Assembly: GCA_012317185.1 (NCBI GenBank)
Contig: CP048838.1
Location: forward strand, 930,001 to 994,000
Origin: [Clostridium] innocuum
GTDB taxonomy: Bacteria; Bacillota_I; Bacilli_A; Erysipelotrichales; Erysipelotrichaceae
Direction of reading: 5' to 3'
Length of the DNA stretch: 64,000 nucleotides
Each line of letters starts with the position of its first letter. Positions within the stretch are counted from its first letter, which is position 1. The notes beneath the pieces were generated by a model. That model saw nothing but the letters and a program-made list of their open reading frames with translations. It ran no database searches and was not told the origin of the DNA. Of this stretch, positions 18,686 to 27,300 are shown piece after piece. The position numbers and the translations under genes were made by a program.

Positions 18686-20036
18686 TCATCATCAGCTCCT
18701 TTCTTTGCTGTTCTTCATCTGCCCGTATGGTTTTCAGCTTTTCCTTGAGGGTATCGTTACGGGCCTCGATCCCCTCGCACAGTTTCACCTCCTTTCGGAT
18801 CACTCGCAATCGTTTGGAAAGATCGGAAAGCTGTGACTGTATCGCTTCCTTTTCTTCACCGCTCATCTTGCGGGATTGGGAATAAAGCCCCTTGCGCTTT
18901 TGAAGCAGGTCAGCCATTTCCGTTTCCAAAGATTCCTTATAAGAACAAAGCTGCTCTACCGTATCAATGCGATTCCGGCAAAGCAGCCTTGTTTCCTGCG
19001 ATATGGCTTCCATCTTCATCAGGTCATCCTTTAAAAGATAATGAAGCCTTGCATAATTCTGTTTTCTGTTTTTCGGAAGAATACCAAGCCTGTAACAGTA
19101 ATGCAGATACAGCCCCCGCAGCCCGCCGATTTTCTTTGCTCCTTTCAGAGTGCCTTTCAGGCGGTACACCGGGATTGGTTTTTGTGGCCCGGCAAACCGG
19201 GAAAATTTCACTGCATAGGAGTTCTCCCGGATGCGCTCCATGATCCTCTCGTTGGTATAATCATCTCCCAGTTTATAAAGCCGCTTGGGGCGCTTCCAGC
19301 CTTTCCCCATGATCGTCCAGTATTTCCGGTTCGGATCAAACCGGACATGGTATCCCATTTCCGCCATCTGACGGTCAAAGTCTTTCAGGGTAAAGGACTT
19401 GCTGATCGCTTCATCCACCGCCTGCCTTGCCACGTTGTCCCGTGTAGGCATCCCATTCTTTTCCGCCTGATAAAGCGCATAGGGTTTCTTTCTGCCGCTT
19501 GGATGTTCTATGACCGAAAGGGCATATTCCCGACACAGCTCATCGGAGCGCTGGCGAAGCAGTCGAAGATTGGCTTTGTTATCGTGGTAATGTTTCCCGT
19601 CCATAAAAGAAACCGAGTTCACAACAAAGTGATTGTGAAGGCAGTCCGTATTCAGATGGGTAGCAACGATTACCTGAAACCTGTCGCCCCACATCCGCTG
19701 TGCAAGCCTGACTCCGATTTCGTGTGCCTGTTTGGGCGTGACCTCTCCCGATTTAAAACTCTGGAACCCGTGATAGCAGATGATCTCACTTTCATCATTC
19801 CACTGTGCTTTGGCGATCATCATTTCCTCTCTGGCAGAAGCAGGATCACAGTTGACACCTGTAACAAAAAAACGCTGCTCCGTCTTATCCTGATTGGTCG
19901 CATATTCCATCACATCCACCAAAGCCTGAAGTTCTGTTTCCGAGTAATTGGGATTGGCAGTCTTTTCCGGGTTTTCGGCATAGTCAATCGGATGGTCAAG
20001 CCTGCCCCGTACATCCCAGATCTCACAGACTGCCAT
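18627..20036 (-). CDS. MobP-type relaxase
   Basis: 469 residues. The nuclease domain covers about 1-260: a metal-binding triad is visible in VIVATHLNTDCLHNHFVVNS, and candidate nucleophile tyrosines lie in the first 50 residues (HPIDYAENP, NPNYSETE). A charged, coiled C-terminal half follows. It should nick oriT and lead the single strand through the channel. The ATG shares one base with the stop of mobC (TAATG). A likely oriT lies about 450 bp upstream at 20485-20575. Confidence 0.92.
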   Translation of the reverse strand: MAVCEIWDVRGRLDHPIDYAENPEKTANPNYSETELQALVDVMEYATNQDKTEQRFFVTGVNCDPASAREEMMIAKAQWNDESEIICYHGFQSFKSGEVTPKQAHEIGVRLAQRMWGDRFQVIVATHLNTDCLHNHFVVNSVSFMDGKHYHDNKANLRLLRQRSDELCREYALSVIEHPSGRKKPYALYQAEKNGMPTRDNVARQAVDEAISKSFTLKDFDRQMAEMGYHVRFDPNRKYWTIMGKGWKRPKRLYKLGDDYTNERIMERIRENSYAVKFSRFAGPQKPIPVYRLKGTLKGAKKIGGLRGLYLHYCYRLGILPKNRKQNYARLHYLLKDDLMKMEAISQETRLLCRNRIDTVEQLCSYKESLETEMADLLQKRKGLYSQSRKMSGEEKEAIQSQLSDLSKRLRVIRKEVKLCEGIEARNDTLKEKLKTIRADEEQQRKELMMNEHKRRSGRTDRPNELGGI

Positions 20037-20377
20037 TATCCTGATTGCCTTTGAGGAAGCAGATATTTTTTTCGGACATCCACCTGAAACTCATGCCACT
20101 TCTTTGCTTCCTGTGAAAGCATGGGGGCGTCTACAAATCCCAGGGCATTGGCTTTTGCAGCAAGCTGGTTGATACGGTTGCCGATGGCAGACAGTTCCCG
20201 CATGATTTTATAAAATTCAGGATCGGGCTTTTCACAAAGTCGGTAGCCCTTGACCATTTCCCGCAGGAACGCTTCTTTGGAGCGGCCGGATTTTTTTACA
20301 AGCTCATAGAGATGCTGTGCTTCTTCCTCATTCAGACGAAACAGGATCTGTACGCTTCGGTTTCTCATTTTCCACAT
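20036..20377 (-). CDS. mobC: MobC-family relaxosome accessory protein
   Basis: 113 residues with a ribbon-helix-helix-like N-terminus (RSVQILFRLNEEEAQHLYEL) and the MobC core (IMRELSAIGNRINQLAAKAN). MobC proteins bind oriT beside the relaxase and help melt the nick region. It overlaps the 46-residue gene upstream and is coupled to the relaxase gene downstream. Confidence 0.9.
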   Translation of the reverse strand: MWKMRNRSVQILFRLNEEEAQHLYELVKKSGRSKEAFLREMVKGYRLCEKPDPEFYKIMRELSAIGNRINQLAAKANALGFVDAPMLSQEAKKWHEFQVDVRKKYLLPQRQSG

Positions 20378-20468
20378 CCTTTCTGGCGTAGAGCCGATTG
20401 ATCTGCAGGCAGCACATCAGTACAACGCCGAAAATTCCGCCCAGGGTAAACGCAATAAATTCACTCAT
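20328..20468 (-). CDS. DUF3789-like single-pass membrane peptide
   Basis: 46 residues reading MSEFIAFTLGGIFGVVLMCC and onward, with one membrane helix (about residues 4-22) and a polar tail ending DPVSSE. Small DUF3789 proteins of this shape recur next to mobC in such elements. Its last 50 bp are coding in two frames, since they also encode the start of mobC. The aaaggag upstream of the ATG at 20468 supports translation. Function unknown. Confidence 0.7.
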   Translation of the reverse strand: MSEFIAFTLGGIFGVVLMCCLQINRLYARKDVENEKPKRTDPVSSE

Positions 20469-20484
20469 TCTTAAACTCCTTTCT

Positions 20485-20575
20485 TCTGCCGGGGTATTAG
20501 GGGCTGCCCCCTAACAAGCGAATTTGGCATCCAGAAGCTATCTGGATAACCAAATTCAGTGCTTGGTAAGACATC
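20485..20575. other. Candidate origin of transfer (oriT)
   Basis: This non-coding stretch directly upstream of the mobilisation genes holds two inverted repeats. GAATTTGGCATCCAG (20520-20534) pairs with CTGGATAACCAAATTC (20542-20557) over a 7-nt loop. Next to it, TTAGGGG pairs with CCCCCTAA (20497-20514). A long arm followed by a short GC-rich palindrome, beside mobC and the relaxase, is the architecture of MobP-type oriT sites. The nick position is not assigned. Confidence 0.62.
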
Positions 20576-20951
20576 ACTCCTCGCACTCGTCCTCATACAC
20601 ACATTCTCCGCAAACGGAACAGAAGTACGGGCAACCCAAACAGCAGTCGTCCTCATCCGTTTCTTCCTCGACAGATTCTTCAAGACCGTCCTCCCGGTCT
20701 ACGGTGATGGCAGCTTCACCGCCAATGAAATCCTCATCCGAAAAGTCGATCAGGTCAGTGTCAAACAGGATGGTTTCTGTCTTTTCTTTTGCCTGTTCCG
20801 GGGTTTCCGCATAAACGGAAATGGTCTTTTGATAGTGTCCAGTCAGAGTAACCTTAAATTTTTTCAATGAATTTTCCTCGCTTTCTTTCTTCAATTTGAT
20901 TTCAATGCCGTGGTTTTTCCTGCTAAAAATCAGTGGACAATCAACGGGCAT
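20574..20951 (-). CDS. DpnD/PcfM-family small acidic protein
   Basis: 125 residues. A DpnD/PcfM-like domain covers about 30-85 (KKFKVTLTGHYQKTISVYAE, TPEQAKEKTETILF). A very acidic tail follows with a cysteine cluster (DDCCLGCPYFCSVCGECVYE) that could bind a metal. The ATG at 20951 is favoured by GGAGGG just upstream; it lies inside the end of the primase gene, so the two overlap. The role is unknown; PcfM belongs to the pCF10 transfer operon. Confidence 0.72.
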   Translation of the reverse strand: MPVDCPLIFSRKNHGIEIKLKKESEENSLKKFKVTLTGHYQKTISVYAETPEQAKEKTETILFDTDLIDFSDEDFIGGEAAITVDREDGLEESVEEETDEDDCCLGCPYFCSVCGECVYEDECEE

Positions 20952-21924
20952 CCCTCCTTTCATGGTTCCGATTCGGCCTTGCAATTCCTAAATAGGACAA
21001 TAAAAAATCGTTGAAATCCTTACCGACAGGCGGTGGATCATCAACGATCTGGTAGTTTTTCTGCAACAATTCTTTTAAGGCGGCAGTACAAAGCCTGCCT
21101 GTTTTGTCATTGTCCAGATGCAGAAAAATGGTCTTTACTTGTGGATTTGCCTTCAAAAAGGTGGAAAGGGCAATGGGGATTTTGCTGTCCTTTATCTCTT
21201 TCTTTGGCTGATACACGCCCGAAAGAGAAAGCAGATTTTCTTTTTTGTAGTCCTTACCTTCACATTTAAGCAGGGTAGCATAGGAGAGTAAATCAATGGC
21301 TGCTTCAAACAGATGCACCGACTGGCAAGGCTCTCTTGCCAGAAGGCGGAAGGAATACCGCTTATCACTTCCCGATGCATCACCCTTAAAGGAACTGGCC
21401 ATCGTTCCACGATAGGCAGCATACTTAGGGGTTCCGCTTTCATCCTTGCCGATAAAAACAACGTTGTGATACCTGGCACTTTCATAAATCGTACCGTCTG
21501 CAATGCACTCCTGAATAATCTGAAAGTCAATGCCGCGCCCGAAAAGATACTGGATCACTCGGTCACAGTCTTTATTCCTGGGTGGCAGAAGAAGCACCTT
21601 GGGTTCCTCTTTGGGTGCAGAAACAGGCGGCGGACTCCAGCTTGCGGTAATACCTGCCAGAGCTTCCACGGCTTCTACAAAGCTGTATTCCTTGACTTTG
21701 ATCAGATAGTCGAGAGCTGAAACACCGCCAAAACCTCTTGACCACCAGTACCATTTACCATTGGAAATCTTCAGACTGTCGTGTTCTCTGGTACAGTAAA
21801 CATTCCTCGCCACATGCTTCAGATTGTCTGGTTCATACCTCTGCAAGTAGGAAAGCAAGTCCATCTGCCGTGCCTGCTCGATCACGGCAGGGTCAAGCTG
21901 TACATAGGGTCTGTTACTTCTCAT
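20941..21924 (-). CDS. DUF3991/TOPRIM primase-like protein
   Basis: 327 residues. The N-terminal part has a CHC2-like DUF3991 region (LKHVARNVYCTREHDSLKIS and KWYWWSRGFGGVSALDYLI). The C-terminal half is a TOPRIM-type domain with LFEAAIDLLSYATL and the acidic TIFLHLDNDKTGR. It probably primes complementary-strand synthesis of the transferred DNA. AGGAGG precedes the ATG. It is the first gene of the relaxase block and is preceded by the terminator of the AT-rich cargo gene. Confidence 0.85.
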   Translation of the reverse strand: MRSNRPYVQLDPAVIEQARQMDLLSYLQRYEPDNLKHVARNVYCTREHDSLKISNGKWYWWSRGFGGVSALDYLIKVKEYSFVEAVEALAGITASWSPPPVSAPKEEPKVLLLPPRNKDCDRVIQYLFGRGIDFQIIQECIADGTIYESARYHNVVFIGKDESGTPKYAAYRGTMASSFKGDASGSDKRYSFRLLAREPCQSVHLFEAAIDLLSYATLLKCEGKDYKKENLLSLSGVYQPKKEIKDSKIPIALSTFLKANPQVKTIFLHLDNDKTGRLCTAALKELLQKNYQIVDDPPPVGKDFNDFLLSYLGIARPNRNHERRDAR

Positions 21925-21952
21925 TCAATACAATCACCTCCTGAAATAGAAA

Positions 21953-21989
21953 AAGCCGAGGGATTTTCGTAATGAAAACCTCTCGGCTA
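21953..21989 (-). terminator. Terminator after the 606-residue cargo gene
   Basis: On the minus strand a stem formed by AGCCGAG and CTCGGCT (with further pairing of GTTTTC and GAAAA inside) is followed by TTTTTC. It closes the cargo gene before the primase gene. Immediately 5' of the stem is the string TTACATAGCCG, which recurs at 40492-40502 and 40546-40556. Confidence 0.75.
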
Positions 21990-22003
21990 TGTAAGACGAT
22001 ATG

Positions 22004-23824
22004 CTATTGTTGTTGTAAGTTTTTTATTTTTTGTAACGCTGCATTTACTCCACCTAAAGTTTGTTTAACCTCTGGAGTAACATTACACCTAAACAAACCA
22101 TTAACTACTGATAAAAACTCCATATTTATTCCTAAATGGTCATATCCTTCGTTAATGATGTCATTAAGTCTCTCAAGTACATACTCCCAAAATTCTTTAC
22201 ATAGAAACTCATTCCTTAATTCTAATAAATCTTCTTTATCATCTATTTGTTCATATATTTTTTCGTAGTATGGATTTACTAACCAGTATGATACTTGAAT
22301 GGGTCTATATGTATCAAGAGTATCATAGTCTGCAACTGTTTTATTTCCAATCATATCGTTAAATAATGCTCCAAAACACTTATGCTCATTTGGTGTGTGT
22401 ATGATTCGTTCATAGTGTTTTTTATATCCATGAATAAAACGATACATTTTTTCCGTTTCGCTTTTACGGGACAACATATGCACCAACATTGCCATATCCA
22501 ATATCAGTTCTTTTGCAAAAATCTCATCTTGAGTCTGTCGTTCGTGATTTCCTTTATATCTTCCGTGAGCAACTCTATTACGAATCATATTGTTAAAATA
22601 ATACATAAAATATTCAATTGCTTCTGGATACATATCGCTCTTAACTTCTTGCAGATGCCTGATTTTATCTTTCAATACTGCATTAGGGTAAATATCCATT
22701 TTAGAAAAGCGCAAAAATGTTGTTGTATCATGTAAATAATCCGCAAACACACCTTCTATTTGTATGGGTAAAATGTTATTTAAAACTTCGTATTCGCCGC
22801 GTTCATATAATTCTACTGATTTTAGCAAAATATTCTTTCTTCCTCGAAGGCATACACTTGACTGCAGCATATCTTTTAGTTCTTCTAATAGTTTATAGTC
22901 ACAAATCAACTTATCTAAATCCATATTATAGCTCTCAAGATCACTGTTTTTGTGTGCATGTAAATCATCTATTTTGGGGATTTGCTCTATATATTCTGTA
23001 TATTCTTCTATAGCTTCACTACTTGATTTTGTATAACAGGAATGGTGATATTGTTTTCGTGCTTTCTCTATAATAAAGTATATTTTAACTTTGAAAAATA
23101 GCGCATACGGTCTGTCTAAATCATCATCTGCTATATCTACATAATCTCGATATGGCGAAAACAAAAATTTTGCATCATAAGTGCCTTCTTTGCTTAATTT
23201 CAATGTTTCCTGTTGTTTAGCCATTTCAACACTTTGAGCATCTTGCATATCACAAAAATCCGACAATTTTGAAGATACATAATCTATGATAAACATTAGC
23301 ATTTCTTTTCGAGTTCTCAAAGAATTACACTTTAAATAAAGCTCATATAGTTTTTGTTCATCAGTAGAAATATCTCTCATTAATGAATAGCTTGGTTTTG
23401 AGTTTTTTATTTTATCAGAATCTGCTTTCGTTTGATTAAGTTCTGCATCTATTCTGTTCACTTCAGCACGGTATTTTTGTATTATTACACTATACTTCTG
23501 GACAAATATTTCATCATATTCTTTTGTAACATCCGTCCATACTTCAAATGGCAATCTTTTCAGGTGAAGTATTTTGCACAATGCCATGTAATAATCCTCC
23601 TGCATTGTACATTCTATATCACTTGGCTTTATAGCTCTTATTACTGCGTTTAATAAATCAGTATCTGCATTTTCAACCTCATTGAGTACATGACTATAAT
23701 ATAGTTCTCCCAATTCCTTCATTGATGTCCTTGTAAAAATTTGAGTATCCATCCAATCGTCTAATTCTGTAGTTATATATAGAAAAATATTTTCACATAT
23801 TTTTTGCTTTTCATCAGAAGTCAT
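22004..23824 (-). CDS. Unknown 606-residue cargo protein with HEPN-type R-x4-H motif
   Basis: I do not recognise a named family. The protein is soluble, helix-rich and charged. Near the C-terminus it reads NNMIRNRVAHGRYKG, giving R415-N-R-V-A-H420, the R-x(4-6)-H signature of HEPN ribonuclease domains, in the usual context at the end of a helix after an aromatic/hydrophobic helix. The gene has its own ribosome site and terminator. It is clearly more AT-rich than the transfer genes on both sides, so it was acquired separately. Stand-alone HEPN proteins in mobile elements are often phage-defence or toxin effectors; that is inference. A non-catalytic HEPN or a scaffold role is possible. Confidence 0.7.
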   Translation of the reverse strand: MTSDEKQKICENIFLYITTELDDWMDTQIFTRTSMKELGELYYSHVLNEVENADTDLLNAVIRAIKPSDIECTMQEDYYMALCKILHLKRLPFEVWTDVTKEYDEIFVQKYSVIIQKYRAEVNRIDAELNQTKADSDKIKNSKPSYSLMRDISTDEQKLYELYLKCNSLRTRKEMLMFIIDYVSSKLSDFCDMQDAQSVEMAKQQETLKLSKEGTYDAKFLFSPYRDYVDIADDDLDRPYALFFKVKIYFIIEKARKQYHHSCYTKSSSEAIEEYTEYIEQIPKIDDLHAHKNSDLESYNMDLDKLICDYKLLEELKDMLQSSVCLRGRKNILLKSVELYERGEYEVLNNILPIQIEGVFADYLHDTTTFLRFSKMDIYPNAVLKDKIRHLQEVKSDMYPEAIEYFMYYFNNMIRNRVAHGRYKGNHERQTQDEIFAKELILDMAMLVHMLSRKSETEKMYRFIHGYKKHYERIIHTPNEHKCFGALFNDMIGNKTVADYDTLDTYRPIQVSYWLVNPYYEKIYEQIDDKEDLLELRNEFLCKEFWEYVLERLNDIINEGYDHLGINMEFLSVVNGLFRCNVTPEVKQTLGGVNAALQKIKNLQQQ

Positions 23825-23889
23825 ATTAAAAATCCCCCTACTGCTTTTTTGTAATCATACCACATATCAAGCAATTTTTCACTCTTGTA

Positions 23890-23936
23890 GCTATGTAAAA
23901 GCGGCATCAGCTATACGCCAATGCCGCCTTTGTCGG
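23890..23936 (-). terminator. Terminator after the 109-residue gene
   Basis: On the minus strand GCGGCATTGGCG and the matching TGCCGC arm form a stem followed by TTTTA, just past the stop of the gene at 23937. It is directly followed by CATAGC, a shortened form of the motif seen at 21984, 40492 and 40546. Confidence 0.7.
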
Positions 23937-24266
23937 TTATAAAATTCCTGCTTTTTTCAGATACCCAACGCCATCATAACAGCCACGGAAGTAAACCGTC
24001 TGCATTTCAATATCTGTAAGATTGTTTCTAAGCTCCATAACCTTGATCAGAGCCGCACATTCCTGCTGGGATAATTCCGCTGCTTTTTCGGTATCAACAG
24101 CCTCCAGCACTTTGGGATATTGTTGAAATATCGCTTCCATCTGTTCCTGAATGGCACGGTAGTCCTCATTGCTTTCCGGCAGTTTTGCAATCACGGAGCT
24201 TAGATATTCACGAAAGATATTGCTGTGGGCATCTACAAAGGTTTCAAATCTGAACTCGTCAGACAC
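23937..24266 (-). CDS. Hypothetical ICE protein, ~109 residues
   Basis: A soluble, acidic, mostly helical protein that I cannot assign. The GTG at 24266 (VSDEFRFETFVDAHSN) is chosen because GGAGGTGA lies 5 nt upstream; reading back to 24368 has no ribosome site. It sits just downstream of the giant helicase/methylase gene on the same strand, about 80 bp away, and before the AT-rich cargo. Its base composition is like the transfer genes, so it is probably part of the conserved element core. Confidence 0.65.
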   Translation of the reverse strand: MSDEFRFETFVDAHSNIFREYLSSVIAKLPESNEDYRAIQEQMEAIFQQYPKVLEAVDTEKAAELSQQECAALIKVMELRNNLTDIEMQTVYFRGCYDGVGYLKKAGIL

Positions 24267-24346
24267 CGCTCTCACCTCCGATAGTTTCAATTCTACACTT
24301 ATTATACTGCCCATATTTCTGCAATACAAATGTGCAAAAAGGGAAT

Positions 24347-27300
24347 TTATCGCTCCCGGCCTACGCATTTTCTTTCAGGCGCTTCCTCACTTTGCTCCGG
24401 CTCTGCGTCAAGCACAGCGGGATCTTTCTGGTCTAAATTCAGCTCGATGTTGAGGGCATTGAGCCGTTCTGATTTCTCTTTCAGTTCATCTTCAAAGGCA
24501 AACGGCTTTTCCACCTCAATCTTAGCGATTTCAAGCTGTTCTATCGTTTCTGCTTTTTTGGTTTTTGCGGCTTCCAGTTTTGCAGGGATTTTCGCAAGCT
24601 CATTTTCAATTCGGGTCAGATTACCCAGCGGATCAGTACCTAAATCCACCTTGTGCTTTGCCTTCCCGCAAAGATATAAACAGTAATGGGCATTGAAGGT
24701 ATCATAGAAAACTTCCAGTTTGAACCCACGATAGCTGCCGATTTCCGCAGGCTCAGCCATCGGATATTCTTTACAGACCGCAAGAAGCATCTCGCCTGCA
24801 GCTGCTTTTTCCGTATAAGTGATCCCTTTTAAGGTCATCGGACAGAACTTTTCTTCACCCTGTGGCTGATGCTGCCGGGCAAGGGAAGCATCGGCTTCAT
24901 AGCAGACAATCCGCTGCTCACACTCCTTAATGGTCTGCGGGAAGTATTTGAGTATCCTGTCCTCAAGGTCGTAATGCTCGGATAGATAGCTTTGTTTCAG
25001 CACTTTGAGCTTGGAAACCTGAATGTCTAAGTCCATTTTTTCTTTGAAACGCTCGTCCCCTGTGGCAAGCATTTTGACTTCTGCAAAGGAAAGGGCCACT
25101 TCATCCACATCTTCCGCAGAGCGAACAGGACTTTTGCTGGTCATGATCTGGGAGATAAATTTCTGCTTCGATTCCACCAGCTGATAGAGATAGGCATCAA
25201 AGGTCTGCTCCGTCACATAACGGTAAACCTGAACTTCCGGGAACATGTTTCCCTGGCGCTCAATACGTCCCTGGCGCTGTTCCAGATCGGATGGACGCCA
25301 CGGGCAATCCAGATTATGAATGGCAATGAGTCTGTCCTGTACGTTGGTACCTGCACCCATCTTAGGGGTTGAACCCAGCAGCACACGGACTTCGCCGCTT
25401 CTGACCTTTGCAAACAGTTCCTTTTTCTGTGCATCACTGGTGGCTTCATGGATAAACCGTATCTGTTCGGCAGGGATGCCACGGGCAATCAGCTTTTCCC
25501 GGATGTCATCGTAGACATTAAAAGTCCCGTCATTTTTCGGGGTAGACAGGTCACAGAACACCAGCTGGGTTGCTTTCGTATCCGCATATTCTTCCCAGAT
25601 ACGGTACACGTTGTCCACACAGGCATTCACCTTGCTGTTGGGATCATCCGGCAGCATGGGATCAATCATTCTCTGGTCAAGGGCAAGTTTTCGCCCATCG
25701 TTGGTAATCTTGAGCATGTTGTCAACATTCGGCTCCACAAGCCTTGCACGGACTTTTTCTGCTCGTTTGGCAAGGGAAGCGACCAGTTCCGTCTGGATTT
25801 CACTTGGCTTGGTCTTGATGTTGTGGTACTTGACCGCCGGAACAGGGAGCTTCAGCATATCGGCGGTCTGAATATCCGCCACCTCCCGGAACATCAGCAT
25901 CAGCTCCGGCAGGTTGAAAAACTTGGCAAAGCGGGTTTTCGCCCGGTAATTGGTTCCCTCCGGAGCCAGCTCCAAAGCGGTGACTGTCTCACCAAAGGTG
26001 GATGCCCAGCTGTCAAAATGCTGCAATCCATTCCGTAAAAGCGCATCATACTGCAAGTAGCGCTGTACCGAATACAGCTCGACCATGGAGTTGCTGATCG
26101 GGGTTCCCGTGGCAAAGATCGTTCCCCGGTTGCCTGTGATTTCATCCAGATAGCGGCACTTCATAAAAAGGTCGCTGGATTTCTGGGCTTCCGTCTGGGC
26201 GATTCCGCCTACATTTCGCATCTTGGTATAAAGATACAGGTTCTTATAAAAATGGCTCTCATCAATAAAGAGCCTGTCGATGCCGAGCTGTTCAAAATCA
26301 ATGACGGTATCCTTTCGCTTGATGTCATTGAGCTTATCCAGTTTTGTCTGAATCGCCTTTCTGGTTTTCATCAGCTGCTTGACCGTGAACTGTTCGCCTT
26401 TGCTTGCCTTCACATCATCAATTCCACGCTCAATGTCATCGATCTGACGTTGAAGCTGTTCTCTCTGACGCTCAATGCTCATTGGGATTTTCTCAAACTG
26501 GCTATGCCCGATAATGACCGCATCGTAATCGCCGGTGGCAATGCGGGAACAGAACTTTTTCCGGTTGCCCGTCTCAAAGTCCTGCCTGCGGGTTACAAGG
26601 ATATTGGCACTTGGGTACAGCCTGAGATACTCGGAAGCCCATTGCCCCACAAGATGATTGGGAACAACGAACATCGACTTATTGCATAATCCAAGGCGCT
26701 TGCTTTCCTGTGCCGCAGCAACCATTTCAAAGGTCTTTCCTGCGCCCACCTTGTGGGCAAGAAGTGTGTTGCCGCCATACAGGATATGGGCAATGGCATT
26801 GACCTGATGGGGCCGGAGTGTGATCTCCGGGCTGATACCGCCAAATACAATATGGCTTCCGTCATACTCACGGGGACGGACGGAATTGAACGTGTCGTTG
26901 TAATACCGCACCAGTCGGCTCCTTCGTGCCGGATCTTTCCAGATCCAATCCTGAAATGCCTGTTTGATAGCTTCCTGCTTTGCCTGCGCTGCCGTGGTTT
27001 CTTTGGCATTGAATACGGCTCTTTTATTGCCGTTTTCATCATACACATAATCAAAAATACGGGTATCACGCAGGTTTAAGGTGTCCTCAATAATACGATA
27101 GGCGGAAGCCCTTTTTGTACCATAGGTGCTGTCCGCCTTGACATTTCCGAAATCGGAACTCTTATTTTCAATAAACCAGTCGCCATTCATTGGAGTATAG
27201 CGCACTCGGATTCTTCCTGCTGCATAGCTGGAAGGGGTAAGAAGCTCCATGACAAACCGCTGAATATCCTCCTGCGGTATCCAGGTGGTACCCAGACGGA

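Noticed and set aside
20471..20683. 70-residue minus-strand frame over the oriT region
   Set aside because: It overlaps the DpnD/PcfM gene and the inverted repeats, lacks a ribosome site and has no conserved pattern.
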